A stretch of 64,000 nt of DNA from Microbacterium sp. No. 7 (GTDB taxonomy: Bacteria > Actinomycetota > Actinomycetes > Actinomycetales > Microbacteriaceae): the NCBI RefSeq assembly GCF_001314225.1, contig NZ_CP012697.1:1116001-1180000 (forward strand), written 5' to 3'. Below the pieces are notes generated by a model that saw only the letters and a program-made list of their open reading frames with translations, searched no databases and was not told the origin of the DNA. Position numbers and translations under genes: made by a program. Below are positions 33,463-43,414 of the stretch, piece after piece. Position 1 is the first letter of the stretch; the number at the start of each line of letters is the position of its first letter.

Positions 33463-34538
33463 CAGCTCGTCTCCTTCTCGGTGGTCGGGGTGGGAACCCC
33501 GTTGGTCGCATGCCGCGCCGCGGGCGCGGCGAGTCGGGACCGGAACAGCAGGTCGTCGCCCAGCCGTTCGACGGCCTCGACGGCGAGGCGTCGCTGCTCG
33601 CCGATCGTCGCGACGCCGACGTCGCCGAGCGCGAGGCGGTCGCCGCCGAGCAGGGTCGGGGCGACGTAGGCGAGCACCTCGTCGACGAGGCCCGCGCGCA
33701 CGAACGCGCTCGCGACAGTGGGGCCGCCCTCGACGAACACGCGGTGCGCGCCCGCCTCGCGCAGCGTGCCCAGCAGATCGGCGAGGTCGCGTCCGTCGTG
33801 CTGCAGGAGGGGGAGGGGATGCCGTCGCACCCGCGCCTGCGGAGGGATGGCGCGGGCCCCGAGCACGACGGGCCTCGGCTGCGCGGGGAGCAGGGCGCCG
33901 TCGGGCCGGCGCGCCGTGAGCGCGGGGTCGTCGGCCAGCACGGTGCCGATGCCGGCGACGATGGCATCCGCCTCGCCGCGGCGCCGGTGCACGTCGGCGC
34001 GGGCCGCGGGGCCCGTGATCCACTGGCTCGTGCCGTCGGCCGCGGCGGCGCGGCCGTCGAGCGACTGCGCCCACTTGACCGTGACGTGCGGGCGGCCCAG
34101 GCGCTGCACCGTGAGCCAGGAGTCGAGCAGCTCGGCGCCCTCGCCCTCGAGCACGCCCGCCTCGACGTCGATGCCGGCCGCGCGCAGTCGCGCCCCGCCG
34201 CCCGACGAGAGGTCGCCGGGATCGGCCACGGCGTAGACGACCCGCGAGACGCCGGCCGCGATGAGCGCCTCGCTGCAGGGGCCGGTGCGGCCCGTGTGGT
34301 CGCACGGCTCGAGCGTGACGACGGCCGTCGTGCCGCGCGCGGCGTCGGCCGGCAGGTGCGAGAGCGCGTCGACCTCCGCGTGCGCGGTGCCCGCGCCGCG
34401 GTGCCATCCCTCGGCGACGATCTCGCCGTCCGGCGCGAGCAGCACGGCGCCGACCTGCGGATTGAGGCCGCGCGGGCCGTTCGCGGCCAGGGCGAGCGCG
34501 CGGCGCATCGCCGCGATCTCGCGGTCGGTCGCACTCAT
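33462..34538 (-). CDS. ribD: Riboflavin biosynthesis deaminase/reductase
   Basis: 358 residues. The deaminase domain has the zinc motif GTAHAEVDAL and EPCDHTGRTGPC. The reductase domain follows (RPHVTVKWAQSLDGRAA, later VFVEGGPTVASAFV). It carries out the second and third steps of the GTP branch. It is the first gene of the operon and sits 81 bases below the FMN riboswitch, with the start at ATG 34538. Confidence 0.95.
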   Translation of the reverse strand: MSATDREIAAMRRALALAANGPRGLNPQVGAVLLAPDGEIVAEGWHRGAGTAHAEVDALSHLPADAARGTTAVVTLEPCDHTGRTGPCSEALIAAGVSRVVYAVADPGDLSSGGGARLRAAGIDVEAGVLEGEGAELLDSWLTVQRLGRPHVTVKWAQSLDGRAAAADGTSQWITGPAARADVHRRRGEADAIVAGIGTVLADDPALTARRPDGALLPAQPRPVVLGARAIPPQARVRRHPLPLLQHDGRDLADLLGTLREAGAHRVFVEGGPTVASAFVRAGLVDEVLAYVAPTLLGGDRLALGDVGVATIGEQRRLAVEAVERLGDDLLFRSRLAAPAARHATNGVPTPTTEKETS

Positions 34539-34618
34539 CCGTCGTCCTTCTGTCAGACTCCGGGGGTGCGCGTGCGCCGCCTCGCGGCGTCGGGTGACGA
34601 CCGCGGTGGCGGTGGCGT

Positions 34619-34782
34619 GCTGCCTCTCATCCGGACTAGCGCGCAGCCCTCCCGCAGGAGGACTGCCGCATCACCGTCGGTCCCGGAATTCCACCGGATC
34701 GGCCCGATATCCCAGACCTCGCGGGCTGGGCATCGGGTTCGCGGACTGTCACCGCCGGTTCGGATTCTCACCGACCCCGGAG
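34619..34782 (-). promoter_or_regulatory. FMN riboswitch (RFN element)
   Basis: Read on the minus strand, the element opens with GGGTCGGTGAGAATCCGAAC and CGGCGGTGACAGTCCGCGA. It continues with GATCCGGTGGAATTCCGG, GACCGACGGTGATGCGGCAG and closes with AGTCCGGATGAGAGGCAGC. These are the conserved RFN loops in order, with one variable arm (the CTCCTGCGGGAGG hairpin). It controls the ribD-ribE-ribBA-ribH operon by FMN binding, either by termination or by hiding the ribD start. Confidence 0.95.
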
Positions 34783-34889
34783 CACGTTGCTGCTCTCGAT
34801 CCTAGCGAACGCACGCGCCGTCGCGTCCATTCCCTGTTCTCGTGACGCCCCGTGACACCGCCGCCGCCCGCGCGGGCGGCACTCGTCCT

Positions 34890-35036
34890 CGCGAGGGTGC
34901 CACGTGTTTCCGCGAGGGTGCCGGGTGTTCTCGCGAGGGTGCTCTCGCTCGCGCCGGGAAAGCACCCTCGGTGAGACAATCGGCACCCTCGGCGAGACGA
35001 TTGGCACCCTCGGCGAGACGATCGGCACCCTCGCGG
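34890..35036. repeat. D-family palindrome array, 3 forward and 4 reverse units
   Basis: GCGAGGGTGC starts at 34891, 34912 and 34933. After a centre ending GCCGGGAAAGCACCCTCGG come GGCACCC units at 34982, 35003 and 35024, again with 21-base spacing. The reverse spacers read GAGACAAT/GAGACGAT. Unlike the other two D sites it lies between divergent genes (ribD and glpD), upstream of the riboswitch. Confidence 0.85.
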
Positions 35037-35102
35037 GGGAGCCGCCGCCCTCGGCCCCTCCCGCGGTGCGAGGATGGTGGCATCCGCCACGAAGGGACCG
35101 CC

Positions 35103-36782
35103 ATGAGCTCGGCGCAGTTGCGTGACCGTCCGCGGGCCGACGTGCTCATCATCGGCGGCGGCATCAACGGCCTCGCGACCTTCCGCGACCTGGCGCTGCA
35201 GGGCGTCGACGTCGCGCTCGCCGAGCGGAACGACGTCGTGAGCGGCGCCTCCGCGGCATCCAGCCACATGATCCACGGCGGCATCCGCTACCTGGAGAAC
35301 GGCGAGTTCCGGCTCGTGCACGAGGCCGTCACCGAGCGCAACGCGCTGCTGAGGACCGCGCCGCACTACGTGCGCCCGCTGCAGACCACGATCCCCGTCT
35401 CGTCCACCTTCTCCGGACTGCTGTCGGCGCCGCTGCGCTTCCTGCGCCACGGCGGCCGGACGCACGTCGAGCGCGGCGCCGTGCTCATCAAGATCGGCCT
35501 CGTCATCTACGACTCGTTCTCGCGCGGCGGCGGTCTGTTCGGCGAGGGTTCCGTGCCGCGTCACACGTTCCGGGGGCGCCGCCGCTCGCACCGGCTGCTG
35601 CCGCAGCTGACCCCGCGGGCGAAGTACACCGCCACCTACTGGGACGCCTCGCTGCACGACCCCGAACGCCTCGCGATCGACGTGCTGCGCGACGGCCTCG
35701 CGGCGGGCGGCGAACGGGCCCGGGCCGCCAGCTACACGGCGGCGGTCGGTCAGAGCGACGGCGGCGTCGTGCTCGCCGACGACGACGGCGAGTTCGTCTT
35801 CCGCGCACCCGTCGTCGTCAACGCGACGGGCCCGTGGGTCGACCGCACCAACGCCGCGCTGGGCGCGCCGACCCGCTTCATGGGCGGCACGAAGGGCTCG
35901 CACATCGTGCTCGACCATCCCGAGCTGCTCGATGCGACGGGCGGCCGCGAGATCTTCTTCGAGCACGCCGACGGACGCATCGTGCTCATCTACCCGCTCA
36001 AGGGACGCGTGCTGGTCGGCACGACCGACCTCGAGCACGACATGAGCGCGCCGATCGTCTGCACGGATGCCGAGGTCGACTACTTCTTCGACCTGATCGG
36101 CCACGTCTTCCCGCGCGTGCGGGTCGACCGGTCGCACATCGTGCACCGGTTCGCGGGCGTGCGCCCGCTGCCCGGTCACGGCGACGTCGCCCCCGGGTTC
36201 GTCTCGCGCGACTACCGCATCGAGGAGAGCCGGCTCGGCACGTCGCGCACGACCGTGCTGAGCCTCGTCGGCGGCAAGTGGACGACGTTCCGCGCCTCGG
36301 CCGAGCGCCTCGCCGACCACGTGCTCGACGTGCTCGGGCAGCCGCGGCGGCGCTCGACGCGCGGCCTGCCGATCGGCGGGGGAGCCGGCTACCCGACCAC
36401 CGAGCGGGCTCGGCACCAGTGGATCGGCGCGCACGCCGGGACGGTCGGCTTCGCGCGCGCCGCGCGGCTGCTCGACCGCTACGGCACGGTCGCCGCCGAC
36501 GTCATCGCCGCGCTCGGCGACGACGACCGGCCGCTCCGCACGCTCCCGGCCTACAGCACGGGAGAGCTGCGGCACCTGGCCCGCACCGAGCACGTCGTGC
36601 ACCTCGACGACCTCGTGCACCGACGCACGAGCATCGCCTTCACGGGCGACGCGACGCCCGAGGCGCTCGCCGAGGTCGCCGACGTCGTCGCGGACGAGCT
36701 GGGGTGGGACGCGGAGCGGCGCGCCGCCGAGGCGGCGCGGGCCGCCGGCGTCGCCGAGGCCCCTGACACCGCGCATGCCTGA
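35103..36782 (+). CDS. glpD: Glycerol-3-phosphate dehydrogenase (FAD-dependent)
   Basis: 559 residues. ADVLIIGGGINGLATFRDLA is the FAD-binding start, and SHMIHGGIRYLENGEFRLVH and GGTKGSHIVLDH are family blocks. LVGGKWTTFRASAERLADHV is the C-terminal signature. It oxidises glycerol 3-phosphate at the membrane. AAGGGACC precedes ATG 35103. glpK follows 75 bases later, so the two probably form a glycerol-use operon. No glpF facilitator is present nearby. Confidence 0.92.
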   Translation: MSSAQLRDRPRADVLIIGGGINGLATFRDLALQGVDVALAERNDVVSGASAASSHMIHGGIRYLENGEFRLVHEAVTERNALLRTAPHYVRPLQTTIPVSSTFSGLLSAPLRFLRHGGRTHVERGAVLIKIGLVIYDSFSRGGGLFGEGSVPRHTFRGRRRSHRLLPQLTPRAKYTATYWDASLHDPERLAIDVLRDGLAAGGERARAASYTAAVGQSDGGVVLADDDGEFVFRAPVVVNATGPWVDRTNAALGAPTRFMGGTKGSHIVLDHPELLDATGGREIFFEHADGRIVLIYPLKGRVLVGTTDLEHDMSAPIVCTDAEVDYFFDLIGHVFPRVRVDRSHIVHRFAGVRPLPGHGDVAPGFVSRDYRIEESRLGTSRTTVLSLVGGKWTTFRASAERLADHVLDVLGQPRRRSTRGLPIGGGAGYPTTERARHQWIGAHAGTVGFARAARLLDRYGTVAADVIAALGDDDRPLRTLPAYSTGELRHLARTEHVVHLDDLVHRRTSIAFTGDATPEALAEVADVVADELGWDAERRAAEAARAAGVAEAPDTAHA

Positions 36783-36857
36783 CGGCGGCACCGGGTATCT
36801 GGCGGCGCCGTCGAGCGGCTATCGTCGAAGGCGGGTCCGCGACGAGGAGACGACCCA

Positions 36858-38399
36858 GTGAATGAGGTGCCGGTGAGTCACGTGATCGCCCTGGACCAGG
36901 GCACGACATCCACGCGCGCGATCGTGTTCGACCACGCCGGTCGCATCATCGAGACCGCCCAGCGCGAGCACGCGCAGATCTTCCCGCGCGCCGGACGCGT
37001 CGAGCACGATCCGCTCGAGATCTGGACGAACGCGGAGTGGGTGCTCTCCCGCGTCGTCGACCGCGCGAGCACGGCGAAGGTCGTGGCGGTGGGCGTCACG
37101 AACCAGCGCGAGACCTCGATCGTGTGGGACCGGCGCACGGGGCTGCCCGTGCACAACGCGCTCGTCTGGCAGGACACGCGCACGCAGCAGCGCATCGACA
37201 GGCTCGTCGCCGCGCATGGCGTGCGCGGCTTCGCCGAGACGACGGGGCTGCCGCTCGCGACCTACTTCTCGGCGTCGAAGGTCGCCTGGATCCTCGACAA
37301 CGTCGAGGGCGCCCGCGAGGCCGCGGAGGGCGGGCACCTGCTGTTCGGCACGCCCGACACGTGGCTCGTGTGGAACCTCACGGGCGGCGTGCACGGCGGC
37401 ATCCACGTGACCGACGTCACGAACGCGAGCCGCACCATGCTCATGGACCTGCGCACGCTCGACTGGTCGGACGAGCTGCTCGAACTGTGGCGCATCCCGC
37501 GCCGCATGCTGCCCGAGATCCGCTCGTCGTCGGAGGTCTACGGCCACGTGCAGCTGCCGGGGGCGCTCTCCGGCGTCCCCATCGCGGGCATCCTGGGCGA
37601 TCAGCAGGCCGCGACGTTCGGGCAGGCCGCGTTCGGCGCGGGGGAGTCGAAGAACACCTACGGCACGGGCAACTTCGTGCTCGTCGGCACGGGCACCGAC
37701 ATCGTGCAGTCCAAGGCCGGGCTCATCACGACCGTCGCCTACCAGTGCGCGGGCGAGCCGGCGCACTACGCGCTGGAGGGCTCGATCGCCGTCACGGGGT
37801 CGCTCGTGCAGTGGCTGCGCGACAACCTCGGCATCATCGAGCGCTCCGAGGACGTCGAGACCCTCGCCGACACCGTCGACGACAACGGCGGCGCCTACTT
37901 CGTGCCCGCCTTCTCGGGCCTCTTCGCGCCCTACTGGCGGCCCGACGCGCGCGGCACCCTCGTGGGGCTCACCCGCTACGTCACGAAGGCGCACATCGCG
38001 CGCGCCGCGCTGGAGGCCACGGCGTTCCAGACCCGCGACGTGATCGAGGCCGTCGTCTCCGACGCGGGACGCGACCTCGCCGAGCTGCGCGTCGACGGCG
38101 GGATGACGCGCAACAACGCGCTCATGCAGTTCCAGGCCGACATCCTCGGCATCCCCGTCGTGCGTCCCAAGGTCATCGAGACGACCGCGCTCGGCGCCGC
38201 CTACGCCGCGGGCCTCGCGGTGGGCGTGTGGGGCAGCCGCGACGAGCTGCGCGCGCACTGGCAGGAGGACGTCCGGTTCGAGCCGCGGATGCCGGCCGAC
38301 GAGCGGGCGCGACGGTTCCGGCTGTGGAAGAAGGCCGTCTCGAAGTCGATCGACTGGGTCGACGACGACGCGCGGGCGCTCGCCGGGACGCTCGAGTAG
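36858..38399 (+). CDS. glpK: Glycerol kinase
   Basis: 513 residues, FGGY kinase. [20 protein letters not shown] is the N-terminal phosphate loop, and [13 protein letters not shown] and [10 protein letters not shown] are conserved. [20 protein letters not shown] is the second FGGY signature. It starts at GTG 36858 with GAGGAG about 8 bases upstream. It phosphorylates glycerol to supply GlpD. Confidence 0.93.
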   Translation: MNEVPVSHVIALDQGTTSTRAIVFDHAGRIIETAQREHAQIFPRAGRVEHDPLEIWTNAEWVLSRVVDRASTAKVVAVGVTNQRETSIVWDRRTGLPVHNALVWQDTRTQQRIDRLVAAHGVRGFAETTGLPLATYFSASKVAWILDNVEGAREAAEGGHLLFGTPDTWLVWNLTGGVHGGIHVTDVTNASRTMLMDLRTLDWSDELLELWRIPRRMLPEIRSSSEVYGHVQLPGALSGVPIAGILGDQQAATFGQAAFGAGESKNTYGTGNFVLVGTGTDIVQSKAGLITTVAYQCAGEPAHYALEGSIAVTGSLVQWLRDNLGIIERSEDVETLADTVDDNGGAYFVPAFSGLFAPYWRPDARGTLVGLTRYVTKAHIARAALEATAFQTRDVIEAVVSDAGRDLAELRVDGGMTRNNALMQFQADILGIPVVRPKVIETTALGAAYAAGLAVGVWGSRDELRAHWQEDVRFEPRMPADERARRFRLWKKAVSKSIDWVDDDARALAGTLE

Positions 38400-38430
38400 C
38401 CGCTGCGGCGCGCCGTCACTTCACGCCCTG

Positions 38431-39294
38431 TCACTTCAGCAGCCGCGACAGCCGGCGGTCGGCGAGGATCTTGCCGCCCGTCTGGCACGTCGGGCAGTAC
38501 TCGAGCGAGTTGTCGGCGAAGAACACGCTGCGCACCTCGTCGCCGCAGACGGCGCACGGCTGGCCGCGGCGGCCGTGCACGGCCATGCCGCGGCGCTTCG
38601 CGTCCTTGAGGTCGGCGGGCGGCTTGCCCGACGCGGCGGCGACCGCCTCGGCGAGCGTCTCGCGGGTGGCGGCGTAGAGGCGGTCGACCTCGTCGTCGCC
38701 GAGGCTCGCGGCGAGTGCGTACGGCGACATGCGCGCCGCGTGCAGGATCTCGTCGGAGTAGGCGTTGCCGATGCCGGCCACGATCGACTGGTCGCGCAGC
38801 ACGCCCTTGATCTGCGTGCGGCGGCCGTGCAGCAGCGCCGCGAGGGTCTCGCGGGTGAAGTCCGCGTCGAGCGGGTCGGGCCCCAGGCGCGCGATGCCGG
38901 GCACGTCGGTGGGGGAGCGCACGACGTAGACCGCGAGCGACTTCTTCGTGCCCGCCTCGGTGAGGTCGAGCCCCGCGTCGTCGTCGAAGCCGACGCGCAG
39001 CGCGATGGGGCTCTTGCCCGGCCGGATGACCGTCTGCGGCAGCTGCTCGTACCAGCGCAGCCAGCCCGCCTTGGCGAGGTGGAAGACCAGGTGCACGTCG
39101 GCGTCCGTCGCGAGGCCCGCGAACTTGCCGTAGCGCCGCACCGCGGTCACGGTCGCGCCGCGCAGCGCGTCGATGGGCGGATCGTAGGTCTTGAGCGCGG
39201 CGATGCCCGCGACCGTGGTCTTCGTGATCGCACGGCCCCGCAGCCGCTCGTCGAGGAAGTCGACGAGCCCCTGCACCTCCGGCATCTCGGGCAT
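38431..39294 (-). CDS. Fpg/Nei-family DNA glycosylase
   Basis: 287 residues. The N-terminus MPEMPEVQGL gives the catalytic Pro2 and Glu3. QSIVAGIGNAYSDEIL is the helix-two-turn-helix, and CAVCGDEVRS...YCPTCQTGG is the C-terminal zinc finger with four Cys. It excises oxidised bases and nicks the abasic site. The Nei- and Fpg-type branches cannot be told apart with certainty here. It converges on glpK with a 31-base gap. Confidence 0.85.
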   Translation of the reverse strand: MPEMPEVQGLVDFLDERLRGRAITKTTVAGIAALKTYDPPIDALRGATVTAVRRYGKFAGLATDADVHLVFHLAKAGWLRWYEQLPQTVIRPGKSPIALRVGFDDDAGLDLTEAGTKKSLAVYVVRSPTDVPGIARLGPDPLDADFTRETLAALLHGRRTQIKGVLRDQSIVAGIGNAYSDEILHAARMSPYALAASLGDDEVDRLYAATRETLAEAVAAASGKPPADLKDAKRRGMAVHGRRGQPCAVCGDEVRSVFFADNSLEYCPTCQTGGKILADRRLSRLLK

Positions 39295-39453
39295 GCCGCC
39301 ATCCTGTCACGAAGCACCGACACGGTGTGGCCCGCGGCCCGGGTGAGGAGCCGGGCCCGGGACGGCCCGCGGCTCGCGCGACGGCTCGGACCGGGCGCGG
39401 TCTCGGGCGGCGGCGTGGCCGGGTCGGGCCCCGGTCGCGTCGTCAGGCCGCGG

Positions 39454-40026
39454 TCACGCCAGCACCGGCCACGCCTGCGGCGTGCGGTCGTCGGTGACGA
39501 GCAGGTCGGCGATCCACGCGTCGTGCCGGATGCCGGCGCCGTTCACGAGCGCGGCGCGCAGCGTGCCGCCGTAGCGGAACCCCAGCGTGCGCGCCGTGCG
39601 CGCCGACGCGACGTTGCCGGCCACGGCGCGCCACTCGATGCGCACGAGCCCGAGGCCGTCGGACGAGAAGCCCCAGTCGAGTACGGCCCGCGCCGCCTCC
39701 GCGACGAGGCCCTGGCCCCGCTGGGCGGGCGCCGTCCAGTAGCCGAGCTCGGCCTCGCGACCGCGCAGCCGGTGCAGCCCGATCATGCCCGCCAGCTCGC
39801 CGTCCTGCCGCGGATGCCGCAGCGCCCAGGTCGTCTCCTTCTCGGCATCCCACCACTCGGTGGCCTTGCGCACGAAGTCCTCCGCGTGCGACCGCGCGTA
39901 CGGCGACGGCACCGTCGTGTACCGCTGGATCAGCGGGTCCTGGCACGCGGCCGTGATCGCGTCGACGTCGGCCGCTGTCGGAACCGACAGTTCCACCCGC
40001 GCCGTGCGCAGCGTCACCGGTTGCAT
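39454..40026 (-). CDS. GNAT-family N-acetyltransferase (RimJ/RimL-like)
   Basis: 190 residues. It opens VTLRTARVELSVPTAADVDA, typical of RimJ/RimL-like enzymes. LGYWTAPAQRGQGLVAEAAR is the acetyl-CoA loop (Q-R-G-Q-G-L), followed by VRIEWRAVAGNVASARTART and LGFRYGGTLR. It may acetylate a protein N-terminus or a small amine. The 159 bases between it and the glycosylase gene hold only a GC-rich imperfect inverted repeat around 39330-39380. Confidence 0.82.
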   Translation of the reverse strand: MQPVTLRTARVELSVPTAADVDAITAACQDPLIQRYTTVPSPYARSHAEDFVRKATEWWDAEKETTWALRHPRQDGELAGMIGLHRLRGREAELGYWTAPAQRGQGLVAEAARAVLDWGFSSDGLGLVRIEWRAVAGNVASARTARTLGFRYGGTLRAALVNGAGIRHDAWIADLLVTDDRTPQAWPVLA

Positions 40027-40116
40027 CCCCCGACCCTACCCCGCCCGCCCGTCGTCATCCCGCCCGTTCCCCGCCCCGCCCCGGCGATCCCGCGCGGCGA
40101 TCTCACCCCACCACCC

Positions 40117-40191
40117 GTTCACAACTCAGGAAGAACCGCCCGCCCGGGGCGCGAAGCGCCGGTCTCGGCCCGGTCTTCCTGAATCATGAAC
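40117..40191. repeat. Element B hairpin, left copy
   Basis: Arms GTTCACAACTCAGGAAGAAC (40117-40136) and the complement ending TTCCTGAATCATGAAC (to 40191) pair with a few mismatches. An inner mini-hairpin GGCGC-GAA-GCGCC is present. Confidence 0.85.
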
Positions 40192-40320
40192 ACAGGATTG
40201 CGAACACGGGGCTCCGCCGGCATCCGCGAGTCCTCGTCCACAATCGCCGTGTTCGCACAGCTGTCCACAGATCCGGGCCGGCGGCGTCCGCGGCCGTCCG
40301 AGGACGCCGACGCTGGGGGC

Positions 40321-41156
40321 ATGACCGATCTGAACCTGGGACCCCGGGAGGTCCTCACCCGCGCCGATCTGCGCGTCCGCGGGATGCGCGGCCGCGACAT
40401 CACCCGGGCGGTGCGCGACGGATGGCTGCTGCGCGTCAGACGCGACCGCTACATGCGTGCGCCCGCAGACGGCGTCGACCGCGCCGTCCGCGTCGGCGGG
40501 CGGCTGGCGTGCGTGTCGCTGCTGTCGCTGCTGGGGGTGTTCGTGCTCGATTCGCGCGCCCTGCACGTGCACCTCGACGCGTCGATGTCACGCCTGCGCA
40601 CGCCCGACCGGAGCGATCGCGCGCTGACCCGGAAGGCGAAGGACGACCTGCGGCTGCACTGGTCGCCGCTGCGGCACGACGGCACGACGCTCGGGACCGT
40701 GGGCGTCGCCGACGCGCTGGCGCAGGCCGTCCGGTGCCAGAGCGTCCGGGGCGCGGTGGCCGCCGTCGACAGCGTGCTGCACCTCGGGCTGCTGACGTGG
40801 CACGACGTGCATAGGGTGTTCGCGGGGCTCCCGCGTCGGTACCGGGTCATCCTCGACGTCGCGGACGGGAAGGCGGAGTCGGGCAGCGAGACGTTCATGC
40901 GCCTGCTGCTGCGGCAGCTCGGTCTGCGGCAGTGGACTTCGTCGTCGACGGATGGCTGATCGTCGAATGCGACAGCAAGGCCCATCACGAGGGCTGGGAC
41001 AGGCAGCGCGAGGACCGGCGGCGCGACCTCGCCGCCGCGGCCCTCGGGTACACGACCATCCGGCCGCTGGCGGAGGACCTGTTCCACCGGCCCGACATCG
41101 TGCTCGCGGCCGTGCGCGGCCTGGTGGCCGCCCACCGCGCCGCACGGCGCGCGTGA
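40321..41156 (+). pseudogene. AbiEi-like HTH plus DUF559 protein, frameshifted (element B)
   Basis: The first frame from ATG 40321 gives 212 residues (LTRADLRVRGMRGRDITRAV ... AESGSETFMRLLLRQLG) and stops at 40959. The nuclease half continues in another frame from about 40932: VDFVVDGWLIVECDSKAHHE, then DRRRDLAAAALGYTTIRPL, to 41156. Aligned with the intact element C protein, about 34 bases coding for CHVDLQVVIPAVGR are missing near 40924-40931, which explains the frameshift. The catalytic-fold remnants are otherwise well kept, so the break is probably recent. A sequencing error alone would not remove those residues. Confidence 0.75.
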
Positions 41157-41183
41157 CGCCCGCGCGCCGCCCCCGCCCGTACC

Positions 41184-41258
41184 GTTCACGATTCAGGAAG
41201 AACCGGCCCGCAGCGGGGCGGATGCCGCATTCGCGGCCGTTCTTCCTGAATTGTGAAC
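41184..41258. repeat. Element B hairpin, right copy
   Basis: GTTCACGATTCAGGAAGAAC (41184-41203) pairs with the complement ending TTCTTCCTGAATTGTGAAC (to 41258), one mismatch in 20. Its length equals the left copy but the interior differs. Confidence 0.88.
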
Positions 41259-41341
41259 GGGGTCGAGGAGCGGAGGCCGGCCGGCGGGTCGGGGTCTGCG
41301 GACCGTCCCGCGGGGAGAGGCCGCCGCGCCGCCGCCGCGGA

Positions 41342-42355
<1,014 letters not shown>

Positions 42356-42410
42356 CTACGGCGACGGACGCCGCGACCGGCGCCGTCGTCCGCGGCCTGG
42401 ATCAGCTACC

Positions 42411-42424
42411 CATAGAATATATTC
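42411..42424. promoter_or_regulatory. Divergent promoter region of trpS and ppsR
   Basis: The AT-rich block CATAGAATATATTC contains the palindrome GAATATATTC (42415-42424). On the minus strand, ATGACC, 16 bases, TATTCT could serve trpS. On the plus strand, TAGAAT or TATATT could be a -10 for ppsR, but no good -35 is seen. Confidence 0.4.
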
Positions 42425-42513
42425 ACGGTTCGCGTGGTCATGACGACCCCCGACGTGACGGTAACGTGTGAGCAGTGGCGGTATCCGCGCCGCCCCGAGA
42501 CGGGAAGTCTGCG

Positions 42514-43407
42514 ATGTCCGAATTCGTCCTGCCACCCACCTCTGACGCGATTCCGCTCGTGCAGGCGCGACGTGCCGCGTTCTTCGTCTCGGACAGCACC
42601 GGCATCACCGCCGAGACGCTGGGGTCCGCGCTGCTCGTGAACTTCCCCGAGATCGTGTTCGACCATCACACCATGCCGTTCGTCGACACGCCAGAGAAGG
42701 CGGCCGAAGTCGTGCAGGAGATCTCTCGCGCGTACGCCGAGGGACAGGAGCCGGTCGTCTTCACGACGGTCAAGCAGTTCCAGCTGCGCAAGCTGCTGCA
42801 CGCGGCGCCCGGCGTCACGATCGACCTGCTCGCCGGCCACCTGGTCGAGCTGGAGGGCGCGCTCGGCGTGAAGGCCTCGGAGCGGCCGGGCCAGTACCAC
42901 GCGCTCGGCGACCTGGAGAAGTACCACGACCGCATGCGCGCGGTCGAGTACGCGATAGAGCACGACGACGGCCAGAGCGGGCGGGCGCTCGATCTCGCGG
43001 ACGTCATCATCGTGGCCCCCAGCCGGTGCGGCAAGACGCCCACGACGATGTACCTCGCGCTGCAGTACGGACTGCTCGTCGCGAACTACCCGCTCACCGA
43101 CGACGACTTCCCGACCGTCGGCCTGCCGAAGATGATCGCGCCCTATCCGGAGCGCTGCTTCGGCCTCATCACGACGGCGCAGCGCCTGAGCCAGGTGCGC
43201 AGCGAGCGACGCCCGCAGTCGCACTACGCGAGCCTCGAGCAGTGCACGCTCGAGCTGCGCCGGGCCGAGGACCTCTACCGACGCCACAACATCCCCTACC
43301 TCAACTCGTCGGCCAAGAGCGTCGAGGAGATGTCGGCGGTCATCATCCAATCCATGAGACTGCGAGCGGCGCGCGCGCAGACCACACCCAAGAACAGTTC
43401 GAGGTGA
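42514..43407 (+). CDS. ppsR: Phosphoenolpyruvate synthase regulatory protein (bifunctional kinase/phosphorylase)
   Basis: 297 residues (DUF299). [19 protein letters not shown] is the family N-terminus; [20 protein letters not shown] is the P-loop-like motif (S-R-x-x-K-T-P). [18 protein letters not shown] and [16 protein letters not shown] complete it. It inactivates and reactivates PEP synthase by ADP-dependent phosphorylation and Pi-dependent dephosphorylation of a Thr near the catalytic His. Its target gene lies directly downstream. The start at ATG 42514 has GGGAAG 6 bases upstream. Confidence 0.92.
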   Translation: MSEFVLPPTSDAIPLVQARRAAFFVSDSTGITAETLGSALLVNFPEIVFDHHTMPFVDTPEKAAEVVQEISRAYAEGQEPVVFTTVKQFQLRKLLHAAPGVTIDLLAGHLVELEGALGVKASERPGQYHALGDLEKYHDRMRAVEYAIEHDDGQSGRALDLADVIIVAPSRCGKTPTTMYLALQYGLLVANYPLTDDDFPTVGLPKMIAPYPERCFGLITTAQRLSQVRSERRPQSHYASLEQCTLELRRAEDLYRRHNIPYLNSSAKSVEEMSAVIIQSMRLRAARAQTTPKNSSR

Positions 43408-43414
43408 CGTGAAT

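Larger units (their letters stand above)
40117..41258. mobile_element. Nuclease/palindrome element B (candidate mobile unit, decayed)
   Basis: 1142 bases. It has the same plan as elements A and C: two hairpins, each exactly 75 bases long, with the shared arm GTTCAC.A.TCAGGAAGAAC and different interiors. Between them is one gene homologous to the element C gene, broken by a frameshift. Unlike A and C it lies between two genes that point the same way. Confidence 0.6.

Noticed and set aside
39330..39380. GC-rich inverted repeat as terminator between the acetyltransferase and glycosylase genes
   Set aside because: Pairing is imperfect and several registers are possible; not strong enough to annotate as a terminator.
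40186..40320. An earlier start at ATG 40186 for the element B gene
   Set aside because: That ATG lies in the right arm of the hairpin, the added residues match nothing in the A or C proteins, and the ATG at 40321 aligns with the C protein N-terminus.
40915..40960. Programmed ribosomal frameshift in element B
   Set aside because: About 11 residues of conserved fold are missing relative to C, and there is no slippery heptamer or downstream stimulatory structure.
42475..42513. Upstream GTG 42475 as the ppsR start
   Set aside because: It has no ribosome site, whereas ATG 42514 has GGGAAG at proper spacing and fits the family N-terminus.
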